Source: Cloeon dipterum (lineage: Eukaryota; Arthropoda; Insecta; Ephemeroptera; Baetidae). From it: a stretch of 64,000 nucleotides of DNA. The stretch lies in NCBI RefSeq assembly GCF_949628265.1, contig NC_088790.1, positions 27,780,545-27,844,544 on the forward strand, given 5' to 3'. A program made the translations under genes and the position numbers. The notes under the pieces are model-generated. The model made no database searches. It had not been told where the DNA came from and saw nothing but the letters and a program-made list of their open reading frames with translations. Below are positions 12,301 to 23,973 of this stretch, in pieces. Numbering within the stretch: the first letter of the stretch is position 1; every line of letters starts with the position of its first letter.

Positions 12301-15300
12301 GAAAATAGCTGCAAGAATTAACAAGAATGTAGGCATGGAGTTTTTATACGGTTATATGGAAATTAAAATATTTTATCAGGACTTTGAAGCTTTTAAAGGA
12401 TGTTTCCCCAAAAATTAATCTGGGCTTAAATAAATTGTTTTAAATTAAAAATGTGAACAAAAAAGCATATCATTGCAGAGTTAGCAAAAAAACCCGCATT
12501 TTTTCGGGAAAACCCCACTCACTGCAATGCAAAAACACTGATTTTTTGCGGGGTTTGTCTGTAATTTTGCACATTTATCCGAAAACATGCATTTTTAATA
12601 GAAATAAAAAATCACGATGGATGACTAAAAATAGGGATTTTTAAAAATCAGTAAAAATACCACTGGTTTCACCAAAAGACGGAAATTTCTAAAACTGATC
12701 GTAATTTTCCGAAATTTCTAACTTATTTTGGCGCAAAAAGTGACCTTTTCGGGGTTAAATTCGGAAATTGCGGAAAAAACCAAATCTGGTAATTTGATCA
12801 GCTGTTTTTTTGCGCAAAAAAGTGGTGCATTTTTTTGCTTTGCAAAATTTACGAACCCTGGACCCACATCATCAATTAAATAGATACAAAAAATAGTTTA
12901 TGCTGCGGAAAAATCCAATCTCCAACTTGCCACTAAGCAGAGAAAGTCTAATGGACTTTTTCACCAATGGAAAAATTGTCTGAACTCACTTTTCTCATCA
13001 TGGGGCTCAAATAATTGAAGCTGACGTCACGCTGATCAGATGACTATGCTCAGAATCGAGTTCCGACCATTTAACCGTCTGTAGGACTTTTTCTAAAATG
13101 TAGCAAGTAGATTGGACCTTTTTCCGCCGCACGAACGAAATAATGCTTTCACGAGCTTACGCAATCTTTTGAGTCAAATTGAAATTGAGAAATTAAACAT
13201 TTAAATTTATTAAGAAGTGAAACCGTCTTGAGTTCCAATTAAAAAATATTTTAAATTTTAATATTCAATGAATTGACCAGTTGCATAAACCCTTAGTTAT
13301 TGAAGCCGCCAACAGATGGCGCAACCACAGACCAAATTTTGTTTTAAGCGGTTTTAAGGCATTTCCGCTGCGATTTCAGACTCAATCTAGCTATTTTGAT
13401 TTTTTTTAATTAATTTGCTTTTTTTGACGTGCTGAAAAGCAAAATCGGTTCAGCCATTCGCCGTAGAAACGTTGGAAAAGATTTTTTTATTTCAAAAAAT
13501 AGTTTTTCACGATTCTACGGCGATTGGCTGAACCGATTTTGGTTTTCAGCACGTCAAAAAATAGCAAATTAATTAAAGAATGCACAGTAGCTAGATTGAG
13601 TCTGAAATCGCAGCGGAAGTGCCTTAAAATTGAAAGCCTACGGTGGCGCCATCTGTTGGCGGCTTCGAACACTTAGGGTTTATGCAACTGGTGAATTAAT
13701 TTTTAAATCGAAACGTTAAGTGTCTGCCCTTTCCTCTTCAAACAAATAATGCGATATGTACTTATTTTAAAGTTCAACTGAGCAGGAAGGAAGTTTAACT
13801 CATGCAGGCAGCGGAATACTTCAGCAATGACGTCTTTGCTAATCAACTGTTTTCATTTTTTATTTTCTCTCAAGAAAGAAAACTCCGATTGTCGAGAGCC
13901 TGTTCTGAACCGAAAGCGCTGATAATGGACAAGGAAAAAGAAGCACTGACTCTTTTCTTTCCTCTCTCGCACACAGAGACCCTTGCTTTGACCACTCACA
14001 TTGACAGCCCTGGAGGTGAAGCTGTGGTCGGCGTAAAAGGAGCACTGGTTGGTGGACATGATCCTGGTGCTGCGCAGCTTGGAGGCGATGTGCATGCAAG
14101 TGGCGCCCAGCAACTGCAGCTCGGTCACCTGCACGGGCGTCTTGGTCAGCGTCATGTCCATCAGCTTCACGGCCAGGGGCAGCACGTGCGTGTCGCAGTT
14201 CAGCTCGTCACACACCTGAAGAAAATAAAAATGATGTTCTTAATAATAAGCCAGAGAAAATAACTCGAAATTTAAAATTGATAGAATTAATAAATGCAAT
14301 TTGGAGAAAATAGACATTTGAAATGTACGGCTGAGTTTCTTCGTTGGGACTTGTGTAAAAAAATCTCCAAAATTAAAAAATGTACGGCAGAATTTCCCAT
14401 GTATCCACACAGACAAAAGAATTAATAAACAAGAGAGAAAAATTGGTTGGTTAAAGGAACAAACTCAATTTTGTTTAAGAGTACAAAAATATCTCTTAAA
14501 GACCGTCTTTGACGAAGTTTCTGAGCACACCAATCGATTCTTGAGGGTCGAATTAGGAAATGTGGCTATTTTAGCCTACCAAAAGGACCAGCGCGACGTG
14601 CGTGGCACAATTTGAACTTTTTATTACCGCCAAAAATATGAACCTTCATGCGAGAACTGCGCATGCGTCAGAGCTGGCACACGCCAATCGCCGGCTGCTA
14701 GCGGCTGACGTGACACTTTTCTCGGCCACACCAGCCCTGACGCATGCGCAGTTCTCGCATGAAGGTTCATATTTTTGGCGGTAATAAAAAGTTCAAATTG
14801 TGCTACGCACGTCGCGCTGGACCTTTCGGTAGGCAAAAATATCCACATTACCTAATTCGACCATCAAGAATCGATTGGTGTGCTCAGAAATTTCGTCAAA
14901 GACACGACTTAAATAAACGTACACCTTCCAGGATTATTTGCAAAATCAGTATCGAATTGGGATCTGTTTAAAGTTGCCCAATCATGTTCACTGGCTGCAT
15001 TTTGTAATCGGCTTTATTAATATTAAAAACCCCGTCTATCTATTTAAATGATTTTCCGATTGCAACAATATACGCTGAGAAAATCCACGAGCAAAAATTT
15101 CAAGGCAAATTTAAGAAGGAATTTTAATTTTTTTTGCAAGGAATGATTTTTTTATTTTACAAGATAATTTCTGTCAAGATTGAGTCGAGCTGCAGAGCTC
15201 CGAGGGAAAAAAATCGATTTTTCTGTCAGCCATTTAAACGTTGTAAATTATTTAACGACCTTTAAAAAAGGAAAATTCCTTTCATGAGAGGCACAAGAAG

Positions 15301-17342
15301 AACTGTAATCAGCCATGAAAATCTTGAGTAAATAATACTAACCGAATGACAAAATACCATTAGTTTATCAAATAGAAAATTCCCAAATCTGATAAATCCA
15401 TCTGGTCACGGCTTAGATAGATCACTTACGAGCATTATTGTAAAGAACCTATTACACAGGTCAATCTGTCAATTTAATCTTCTTTCAGGCAAGTTTAACT
15501 AAAAAAATACTGGAACGCCTGGGAATTCAACGCACGAAAGGAAAAAGAAAAATTCCAAAACCCAGGAGACCAATAAATAATATTTTCCACCAAGGTTCAA
15601 GTACCTCGGCGTCGAGGCCAGCTTCCAAAAAATAAACAATTGGCAACTACAGTTTCTTTAGGATCTGAGAAAAAACGTATTGGAAGCCGCTATGTGTCAT
15701 CTATAGTGACAAAACGCTTTGAAAAAGTAAAGTAGGGCTCGAAGCGAGCGCACAGGGTTCGCTTTGTGAACAGCAGGTGGCCGAGAGGCAGGTTTACGAC
15801 CCCATTGTGACGTGGACAAAAAAATACCCTCGGCGGCCAGTTGCAGAGAAATTCCGGAATGGCCGGTGTTCCTTTTAAAGCAGGACGTGAATGGGTTGCG
15901 CTCTAGAGGCGAAAATTTGAGCCTATCTGAATGATCGTCAAGACCTAAGGATTATAGACACACATTATATACAAGTGTGAAAAATATCGGGGGAGGATTT
16001 TCTGGAAGCATTCTTGTGAGTCATACAGGAGGGGAAACTTTCGAAATGCTCTCGACATTTGAAATAAATAAAATATTTTTGAGGAAATATGATATTGCAC
16101 AAATTGTGAGGAATCATGATGTGGTTTTAGTCTGATATATGTATCAATGGAAACCTTTAAATCTACAGGATGATGATTTACGATATCAAATCAAAATAAT
16201 TTGTTAAAGATATTTACGGCTTGATCGATTATTATTTATCAATCGTCATGAGCACAGTAATTGCAGGGTTCCGAATTTTCCCAACCCGGATTTATCGGGT
16301 TTAACCAGGCTAAAAAACCCAATAAAGCCCACTATTTTATCCAAGGCTCCAATATTTTTAGTATCAAATATAAAACAATGCTGGAAAATAAAAAAAAATG
16401 TTTTTTGGCTGTTTTTTTAACGCTGAAAAGGTAGTACTGCATTTTTGCACATTGAAAAATTGGCAAGTCCCGGGCAAATTAGAAAAAACCCCAGAAAACC
16501 CCCAAAAAGCCCATATTACCCCCCAATAAAACCCAGGTGGGTCGGGCAAAATGTAAAAAACCCGGGTTTTTCGGAACCCTGTAATAAAATCGTCAAAATT
16601 CGATTCGAGAACACCCATAAAATATCAGTTAACCCTTTTTTTAAATCAGGGCAAAGAAATATTTTTTTCTACCTCTTCAAGGTGCAAATAGTCACAATTT
16701 TAAAGTGTTCTAAACCACAAAAACGGGCTGGTTTAAGATTCAAAACCCCCTCAAAAAAACGGTGGGAAAATTCGGGGCCTTGAAATAATTTTATCTTCAA
16801 AATTAAAAACTTAATTGCGTGACATGTGTGTGAAGAGTAAACAAATAATATTTTAAGTTCATTATCACAAAAAGATTAAAAGGCGCACGATTGTCGTCCT
16901 TTTAAACGGCGCCCCAGAGAGGGCCCCTTGGGTGTCATCCGGCGGGGGTCCGGAAGTGGGCCCGTCGGACGGGGTCGAGCCGCCCCCGGAGCGCCCGCGG
17001 GTGGCCTTGCTTCTTGCACATTGACAAAAAGAGGCTGCTCACGGCGGTCGGCGCGGCCCCCACCACCTGACGCCATGTCGGAATGTGGGCCCACCCGGGA
17101 GGGCCCCTGCTCGGTCGTGTTTTGTCCGTGGGACCCACCTCGGTCATCCAGGTGACGATGTCGGCCCGCATGTAGGGCTGGACCTGGCTGTCCTTCTGCA
17201 CGGTGGCGAAGTAGTCGCACGGCACCACCGAGGCCTCCTCGTTGACCAGCATGTTTTCCAGGATGCGCGGGTCGTGGAAGATGACGGGGTCCATGCGGGC
17301 CCGCGACTCGGTGAAACTCTCGAGGCAGATCAGGTCGGCCAT
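9345..17342 (-). CDS. CycD: Cyclin D (G1/S-specific cyclin)
   Basis: Four coding exons on the minus strand: 17342-17139, 14215-14000, 10151-9992, 9592-9345, with GT-AG introns and matching phases; 275 residues, close to the family's 290 or so. Exon 1 starts MADLICLESF and contains the LxCxE retinoblastoma-binding motif at residues 4-8, then the YFATVQKDSQVQPYMRADIV segment opening the cyclin box. Exon 2 holds the box core (QLLGATCMHIASKLRST). Exon 3 has SLKWKTSFLTAADFLEHIL, and exon 4 the second fold and the tail STPTDVQDINLDD. D-type cyclins bind CDK4/6 and direct Rb phosphorylation in the nucleus. The tail matches the phospho-degron of vertebrate D cyclins, with Thr264-Pro265 at the position of human D1 Thr286. 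An in-frame ATG seven codons upstream (17363) is the alternative start. The introns are large and carry mobile-element debris. Confidence 0.95.
11891..11911. repeat. Simple repeat (GC)n(GT)n
   Basis: Alternating purine-pyrimidine run, GCGCGCGCGC followed by GTGTGTGTGT, inside a locally GC-rich island of cyclin D intron 2. Such tracts can adopt Z-DNA; that is inference only. Confidence 0.85.
13271..13697. mobile_element. Foldback/MITE-like element with arms of about 200 bp
   Basis: The left arm begins AATTGACCAGTTGCATAAAC and the right arm ends with its near-exact reverse complement. The match continues inward through CCGCCAACAGATGGCGC, CGCTGCGATTTCAGACTCAA, GACGTGCTGAAAA and CGGTTCAGCCA to a short A/T-rich centre near 13480. 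The whole 427 bp could fold into one long imperfect hairpin. This structure is typical of foldback or MITE elements without coding capacity. No clear target duplication was identified. Confidence 0.9.
14499..14910. mobile_element. Second foldback/MITE-like element with arms of about 190 bp
   Basis: Inverted arms: the left contains GTCTTTGACGAA, GCACACCAATCGATTC, GACCAGCGCGACGTGCGT and ATATGAACCTTCATGCGAGA; the right has each in reverse-complement order, ending TTTCGTCAAAGACACGACTT. The central loop near 14690-14730 is GC-rich. The arms differ from those at 13271-13697, so this is a separate family or subfamily. Confidence 0.9.
16264..16581. mobile_element. hAT-like MITE with CAGGGTTCCGAA termini
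   Basis: The element begins CAGGGTTCCGAA and ends TTCGGAACCCTG, a perfect 12-bp terminal inverted repeat; inside are many AACCC and GGGTT motifs. CAGGG termini are characteristic of hAT elements. The flanking 8-mers do not match convincingly, so the target duplication has decayed or the ends are slightly misplaced. No transposase is encoded. Confidence 0.75.
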
Positions 17343-18700
17343 GGCAAGGACAGCGCGCGACACTCAGCGGGCCCTGCAGCAGCCAATTTGCATGTCCTAC
17401 TCGCTGTTCTCGCTGCCCTGGCTGCTGGCTTTCACTCGCGATTTTGACACACAATGGCCAATCAGGCTGTCAAACGAATGACTCCTGCCCGCTGCCTGCC
17501 TGTTGCTCGAGATGTTCGTAAGGTGGCGGGTGCAGGACACGAAATCGTAACTAAGGAGAGCGTCAGCTGGCCCGCTGCCTTTTAAATCCTGGTTCGTATC
17601 TTCCAGCGGTTGAGAATGAGCGCCATAAGAGCTGCCCCCTCCATTGACATTCGCGAATCCCCTCCCTCTACAGCGCAAACTCGGAGATTTGGGTCTTGAG
17701 TGTGTGTGTGCGCCTCAACCTCTTATTTCTGCTGCCAACATGATGGATCAAGTACATAAAATGCGAAAAGGCACAGTTGCCCACTCTTTCAGTCTTTGAC
17801 ATAGCAACAATGTTCTTAAAATTTTACTTAGAATTTAGGAGGTGGAATTCCTCGATCAAGTGTTGCATGCTCTGTCGCATTCTTGGGAGGAAAAGCATTT
17901 GAAATGTCTCTTTTGTTGAAATAAATCGCTGGTTATGTATTACGTTGGTGTGAAACGACTTTGACTAAATCGTTTTTACAGTGCGAACTGGAGCAGAATG
18001 ATCATGACTCGGACTGTAAATTATAGGAAATTTTAATGCAAAATTCGCCGTGATTTTGTGGGGAAATGAATTGTTTTTCCGGTTTTACCTGGGCTTGAAT
18101 AAAGATCTACAAAATTACAGATTTATGTATGTCTAATGGCAAAAGTGAAAGATTTTAATCTAGATTTTCTACATAGAAAGCAAAGTTCAATATTTATGGG
18201 ACATTTTTCTTTTAATAGTTTTATTTTATACACAAACCAACAAAACATTCATGACCAGCAGTGTAGTTTTAATTAATGTCACAGGGCTGATTGCACTAAT
18301 AATTTTCTATAATTTTATTCTGAATAAATTTGCATCCGTGTGTGTCTTTAAGATGAGTGTTCTAAAATAAAATAAAATTAAAAAATCAGTCATTACTACC
18401 ATTTAGCAGACATAAATCTACATTACATATTTCCCTCCTCGTACTTACAAAGGAAATGTCTCTTAAAATATTTATTATCTAATGAAAACTGAGACATAAA
18501 CCTTTAAAGGAATATTTTAGGTGTATTTAGGCTATTTTGCGTTTCTACAACGCCATTTTAAAATAGTTTCTATCCTGTAAAATTTGAAAAATTCCAAAAT
18601 GAAAGCGAATAAATTAAAAAGACTAATTATTAAACAAGTATTTGATCGAAAAAAAGGATTTTAATGCATTTTTTTCAGTTGCCTACATGTATCATACGTA

Positions 18701-19154
18701 TTTAAAGTGGAATGATGCTGGGCAACAATTGAAAATTATTTAAATTGTTGGATGCCTTAACAAATTGACCGATAAACAATTTGTTCAACAATTTGCAATA
18801 ATAAAAAATGATCTTCCTACAATAAAAATTCAAATTTTGCCAATTTTCTCCAAAATGTACAGTGCTTGAACATATTTTCTTGGCATATTCCGATTCCTCT
18901 CGTCGAGATCTGTCCAACGGCGGTGTATGCCACTTATTGGGGAAACTCTTGGTTTAGAAATTAAATCGGATTTCAAGTAAGGAGACAGCCCTTACCATTT
19001 GAAAAGCACGCTAACTTTCCAGCCAATTTTCTCAAAAAAATTACAGTGCTTCTTCCAAGTGGATCAATTTAAGCTTTAACTGAATCCTAAGGGACGAATT
19101 TATGCATTGGCAACGAGCATTTTCCAGGCTTTTGCAGTATCATTCCTCTTTAAA
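18701..19154 (-). repeat. Repeat family A, copy A1 (full length)
   Basis: Starts TTTAAAGTGGAATGATGCTG and ends CAGTATCATTCCTCTTTAAA, so the ends are inverted repeats around a body of about 450 bp. It shares with the other copies the blocks CGACGAGAGGAATCGG and ACTTGAAATCCGATTT (or their complements). An ORF ([14 protein letters not shown]) recurs in all copies but simply reflects nucleotide similarity. Confidence 0.9.
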
Positions 19155-19765
19155 AAAAAAACCTGAATGACTCTTAAATAAAAAATTAAATGAAATTTCG
19201 AGTACCACAAATATGCTAAATGGAAATGAAAAATTATTGTTAACAATGGCGAAATTAAATCACTGAGGGGAAAATTTAGAACAATTATACATTCCTTGGG
19301 TTCTTTTAAGTGGAAATTTATGCAGCTATCCTTCACACTTATACACCAGCATTATTTACTTAACCTGCAAAACAAAATACATTGTCGTCAAGGATCCTGG
19401 CCTGTATATCACAGAAAACGAATGACTGCCGCTGAACACAAATAAAATAAAATAAAAACCAGTAAAGAGCATTAATAATTTTCAGTCTTTCCAATAATTG
19501 ATTATTTTTTGCGCCATTAATAATTTTTCCTCAAAGATTTTATCTGTATATACACCGAAACTATTCAATTAAATGCTGCACGTACACACTTGGGAAAAAA
19601 AGCCACGAGTTTAAAAATAAAAAGGAAGTAAAGGAATGCGATTGTAGCTCCTTTAAAGCACATATATATTTCTGGTTTTTCAGCATGATCACAACCAACC
19701 AACCAGTCGAGAGAGAGAGAGCGTGGAATTCAAAATCACTGCTGCTGGTTTTCGCGAGTTCATAA

Positions 19766-19783
19766 ATAAATAAATAAATAAAA
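19766..19783. repeat. Simple repeat (AAAT)n
   Basis: About four tandem AAAT units within the intergenic AT-rich DNA. Confidence 0.8.
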
Positions 19784-21779
19784 ATGCAGCAGCGGCCGCA
19801 CGCTCATGAATAACAATAAAAGGCAGGCCGCGATTGCATTCGCAACGCGAAATCATGTGCGCTGAAAAAAGGCAAGGTCCTTGAGGATCCCTGGAAAATT
19901 GATTTATTGTTTTATTGCAAGCTCTCATTTTCAGCTGCGATTTCAAATTAACGCGATTGATATTCTGCAGGTGATCCCCGTCCGATTTTTCGCTGCATGC
20001 GAGCCAATTAAACTGCTGCATGGCTTCTAGGTCAGCAACTTCTTGAATGCGCTTGAAATTTAAGGTGCACAGAGGCATTTATTTATTTTATATACTGAAA
20101 ATGAAAAGCCGTGCAACATTGTAACCACGGTGGTATGTAATTAATTTTGTTAGCAATCCCCATTTTTGAAATAAAATTCCTGGCTATGAATGCCTTTCTG
20201 TTTGGAAATGCATATTTCAAAAGTAAGACTTAAAGGTTTTTGAAATTGAATTAAAGAACCATGCTAGTATTAGGTCATCTGATTTCGACGAAATTTGTTC
20301 CAGGTGTTTTCTTAGCAGTCCTCTACCGCACACTAAATTATTGGGTCAAAATTTATTGCTACAGTTGCCTGTTTTACAGGGACTCAAAGTTTTAAAGTGA
20401 ATATTCTCGGATAATTGTAGAAATAGAAAAAATTAGTGTCTATAAATAAAACATATTATGTCAAATAACTTTGTGACGACCAAGCCTGTAGGTCAAAGGT
20501 TAAGGTCGCTAAATACAGGTCGAATTTTTCAAAATATTCTGGCATAGCAAAATAAAATTCCGAAATATTTAAAATAACCGAAATGTGGCTCGTTCCCATG
20601 CCAATTACATTATAACAAAAATCACTAGTACGTTTTGTTCCTCATTTCCGAGAAAATTAGAGTCAAAGTTAAGAATAAAAGACGTGTTTTTAATGCCCTG
20701 AAAATCGAGGAGTTTGGAAATTGGGCAACTTTGTGCACATTTCAAGTGGTTTTGTTGTATGTAACTTAATTTGATTGAATTAAATAATTAATTATAAGTT
20801 TCTGAGGTCATGGTTGGGGGCTGGGACTACACCCCTTGCTCGTGGGGGTGGATTTTTTTAGTGAATGACAAAAGCTGAGAACAAGAATTAACGCAAACAA
20901 ATCTTTTTTGAATAAAATATAAAAGTTAAGCCAAAATTAAAATTAAAAACCCTTGCTAAATTTTTCCTCATCAACGACTTACATAACGATTTTGAAATTA
21001 CTTGGGGTACAAGATATAAAATAAATAAAAGAGGAAGTGTTGAGTCAGCTGTGCTGCATTTGTTGAAAATCGGGAAATCACTCCCGAATTTTCAGATATG
21101 CAATATAGAGCCAAATAAATTTTGACAAACCACGCATCGAGCTTAAAAATGATTAGAAAAATCTATATATTTCAATTGTTGTATGAATTATATAAAATAA
21201 ATTTGACAAAAATTAAATTGCTACTTCTGTAAATTTTTCTTTGAGTTTAACGCTTATTTACTGTGGTAAACCTTACAACAAAACCACTAATTTTTGTGTC
21301 CAGAAATCAACCGCAGGCTAAAGAGTGTCCCGACATTCATATTGTTGCAAAATTTCCTTTCAAAAATATTGAAAAAAAAAATCCCAAACCCTGAAAATTA
21401 TTTCATTAAATCGTTTTTTCTTCAATTTAATTAAATTCCCTGTAAATTTCCCTACTAATTTTAGTTGTACAAGATTAATTCATCAGCGAAAGAAAAATAA
21501 TTCGCAAATAAGTGTTTATTAAGTGTCTCAAGTCTCAAGTCAAGATGCTGCAAGCGTGTGCTTGTAGGAGCCGCTGCTGCACGGCTGGCCTTCTCTCTCT
21601 CTCTCAATCTCGTTCCCTTTTTTGTGTCTGCACGGCGGCGCAGCCAGGTAGGCCGTGACGTCACGCGCAACCTGCAGAGGGGCTCTCGCGCTCGCGCGTC
21701 TACCTATTCCTGTGCGAGGTCATTTAACAACACAATACACACGAGCGCAGCGCAGTCTGCGATGACTTTCTCCTTTTAG

Positions 21780-21913
21780 GTGGGCAGCGGAAGCAGCGCT
21801 TTTGCGACACTCCACCAGTCAGTCAGCTGCCCCCTTTGCTCGGCCCTTTCGCCACCTGAGCCGACATGGACCTGTGAGACAGCAGGACCGACCTGGACCA
21901 ATTAACCAGACAG
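21780..21913 (+). other. Probable 5' untranslated exon of the two-TM gene with a tiny upstream ORF
   Basis: The segment ends in a strong donor, CAG|GTGAGAG at 21913/21914, and is GC-richer than its surroundings. The matching acceptor is TTTCACAG at 22374-22381, just 12 bases before the start codon. It contains a three-codon upstream ORF (ATG GAC CTG TGA, 21866-21877), which could dampen translation. The 5' boundary is a guess. Confidence 0.45.
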
Positions 21914-22393
21914 GTGAGAGATGAAATATTTTAATTGACGCAGTTGCTTGAGCTTTTGTGTCACCTGCGAGGAACGCGCCTTAAGATGGAGGCGTGTGGG
22001 TGCGACGCGTCGTCGTCTCTTTAATATATTATGCTAAATATATTATGTGCTAATTCACAAACGGCTGGAATTGAAAGTGATTGCCATTAATTAGGCGCAA
22101 ATTGTTGGTGAATATAATTTGGGCAGAGAGACGCTGTTTTAAAATCGCATGATTGTGGGAGTTTTGCTTTAGTCCTTTAAATTTTTTAAATGGATCTGCG
22201 CGGAGAGAGCTGTGTGCACCGTGCAGATTGGAACAAAAGCAGGGAAAAGCAATAAAAGTTCCAACTTAATGGACTTGTTTTTATGGTCTTGAAGCAGTCC
22301 GACGTTTAACTTCCTTATTTATGCAATTAAAACGGCAAAATTTATGCTGATATAATTTTTATTTATTTATTTATTTCACAGATCTTTCAGTAA

Positions 22394-23553
22394 ATGATGC
22401 AGGGCAGCAGGAATACGACACCGCGGCCGCCCCCGCGCAGGGGGCCTGGCCGCGCCTTCTCTACCTCGGATGGCGACCAGAGTCCGCGAGCGCCCTCTGA
22501 CCGCACAGTGTCCGAGTACATGATCGCCAATGAGCGACTGGGTGTCCGAGAACCCCAGCCGTCCACCTCCAGGGGCGGGGGCGGCGGCTACAGGGACAAC
22601 AATTCCGACATTTACGTCCAGCAGGGAACATACAAGTCTCCTTCAGAGTTTAGGTACAAATTCATTTTCTAATTAAAACATTATTTGATGATTTTCAATA
22701 TTTAAAAAATAGAAATGTTTGCTTTGCACACTATCCCGAATTAAATAAGATGAAAAAACAAATAAAAATAGTTTTTGAAATGTTTCCATCTATAAATTTT
22801 CCATTTCTTGTTTTTAAACTTCTATTATTTAAAGTAGCGACGCCTGGAATGATTGAAATACCCATTTTACTGGAGTTTGCAAAGCAAAAATAATTACAAA
22901 ATAAAAATACTAATTATTTAATTCACTTTATGATTTGATTTTTGCGTTTGCAGTCGAGCGTCGTACCCGAGGTCGGAGGCAGTGTCGGTGAAAAGCAAGA
23001 TTTCGCGCAAAGGAGGCGCAATCGTGGAGACAGTGTCGGCGCCGAGCCCCTTCTGCCCAGACACGCGCGGCATCTGCTGCTTGATGCTGCTTCTCAATCT
23101 AGGGATCATGCTCATTTGCCTGGGATTCATCATCGTTATCCAGTTCTACGACCCCTTAATTATCTGGTAAACCTACCCAAAATTCCTTTTTTAACAATTT
23201 ATCTTCCTTTTTTTATTATTATTATTTTCAAGCATGCATAAATTAAGATTCAAATTTCCTGTATCAAATTACGAGAATAAAAATATGATTTCAGGATTCT
23301 GGGTATCATATTCCTGGTGTTCGGCTTCGTGACCCTGATCGGCAGTCTGATCTACTGCGTTTACGTGTGTCGCGACGCCAAAGATCCGCGCGAGTTCGAC
23401 TTGAACGAGTTCTACTGGACCAACAGGTGGCGAGCAAAGGTCGGCTCGGCGCCACCCTCCGAAATCCACTACCGCAGCGAGCAAATGTACTCGGACGAGG
23501 ACCGCTCAGGAATCAGCAAGTTCAGTTCCAGCAGGCGCTCAGACAGATACTAA
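22394..23553 (+). CDS. Unrecognised small protein with two membrane segments
   Basis: Three coding exons (22394-22653, 22954-23166, 23295-23553) with matching phases give 243 residues. The first 120 residues are hydrophilic and low-complexity (Pro, Arg, Ser, Gly; the runs RPPPRRGPGR and SRGGGGGY). Then come a Cys-containing lead (PFCPDTRGICC), a membrane segment at about residues 127-150, a very short turn (FYDP, 151-154), and a second membrane segment at about 155-182. The cytoplasm-like tail is charged and Ser/Tyr-rich (DPREFDLNEFYWTNRW, ending SSSRRSDRY). No signal peptide is seen, so both termini probably face the cytosol as a hairpin. I do not recognise the family. Gene status is supported by clean splice phases, codon-level coherence and a 5' UTR exon. 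ATG at 22397 is an equally possible start. Confidence 0.82.
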
Positions 23554-23773
23554 AATTCTAAAAGCAATAATAATCCGCCGCATCAAAATCTGTGCCACAT
23601 TATATAATACACCCTAAAAGGTGCTGCAATCCTCTTCGAAAATCTTTGCATTTTTTTAGCAGACTACCCAACACTGTGTTCGTGCAAACAGTAAACAAAA
23701 GAGTTAGATTTTTGCTACTAAAAAATAACAACTGTGATAACATAAATACCTATGTAACTTTCCATTAAAATTT

Positions 23774-23779
23774 TTTATT
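23774..23779 (-). terminator. Candidate polyadenylation signal for HLH54F (minus-strand AATAAA)
   Basis: TTTATT on the given strand reads AATAAA on the minus strand, 195 bases past the HLH54F stop. It lies inside the 3' UTR of the convergent two-TM gene, so the two transcripts probably overlap. Confidence 0.35.
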
Positions 23780-23920
23780 TTTAAAATTTTTACATGCGAG
23801 TATTTCCAGAGTACAGATCGACGAGGTTGTAAGATTTTTAGTTAATAAATAAATAAATAGTACGTATGTTATATTGTCATTCAACTTTACGTAATACACA
23901 TTTTAACACCATGTTAAAAC

Positions 23921-23926
23921 AATAAA
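23921..23926 (+). terminator. Polyadenylation signal AATAAA for the two-TM gene
   Basis: AATAAA 368 bases past the stop codon; another candidate is at 23844-23849. Either leaves the 3' UTR running up against, or into, the convergent HLH54F transcript. Confidence 0.4.
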
Positions 23927-23973
23927 ATTATACTCTGACTTAAACTTACGACACTCTTGTTTTTGATTCAATA

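Larger units (their letters stand above)
10152..13999. other. CycD: Cyclin D intron 2
   Basis: About 3.8 kb of AT-rich intron. It contains the foldback element at 13271-13697 and, at 11810-11990, a GC-richer patch with a short (GC)n(GT)n run. No exon-like ORF was seen on either strand. Confidence 0.8.
14216..17138. other. CycD: Cyclin D intron 1
   Basis: About 2.9 kb intron holding the second foldback element (14499-14910) and a hAT-like inverted-repeat element (16264-16581). The last 250 bases before exon 1 (16880-17138) are markedly GC-rich. No other gene was seen. Confidence 0.8.
17343..21779. other. Intergenic between divergent cyclin D and the two-TM gene
   Basis: It includes the promoter and 5' UTR of cyclin D (17343-17700, GC-richer) and, towards 21560-21780, a GC-rich stretch before the next gene. 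Repeat copy A1 lies at 18701-19154. No protein-coding gene was recognised. Confidence 0.6.

Noticed and set aside
12477-12866. Possible inverted-repeat element beginning CAGAGTTAGC and ending TTACGAACCCTG
   Set aside because: The ends agree at only about half of ten positions, and no target duplication was seen.
15765-15830. GTGGCCGAGAGGCAGG, resembling the A box of a Ser/Leu tRNA
   Set aside because: No B box (GGTTCGAATCC-like) or acceptor-stem pairing follows at the right distance.
16928-17481. Plus-strand and extra-frame ORFs in the GC-rich stretch of cyclin D exon 1
   Set aside because: They are antisense or out-of-frame shadows of the cyclin D coding exon and its GC-rich flank.
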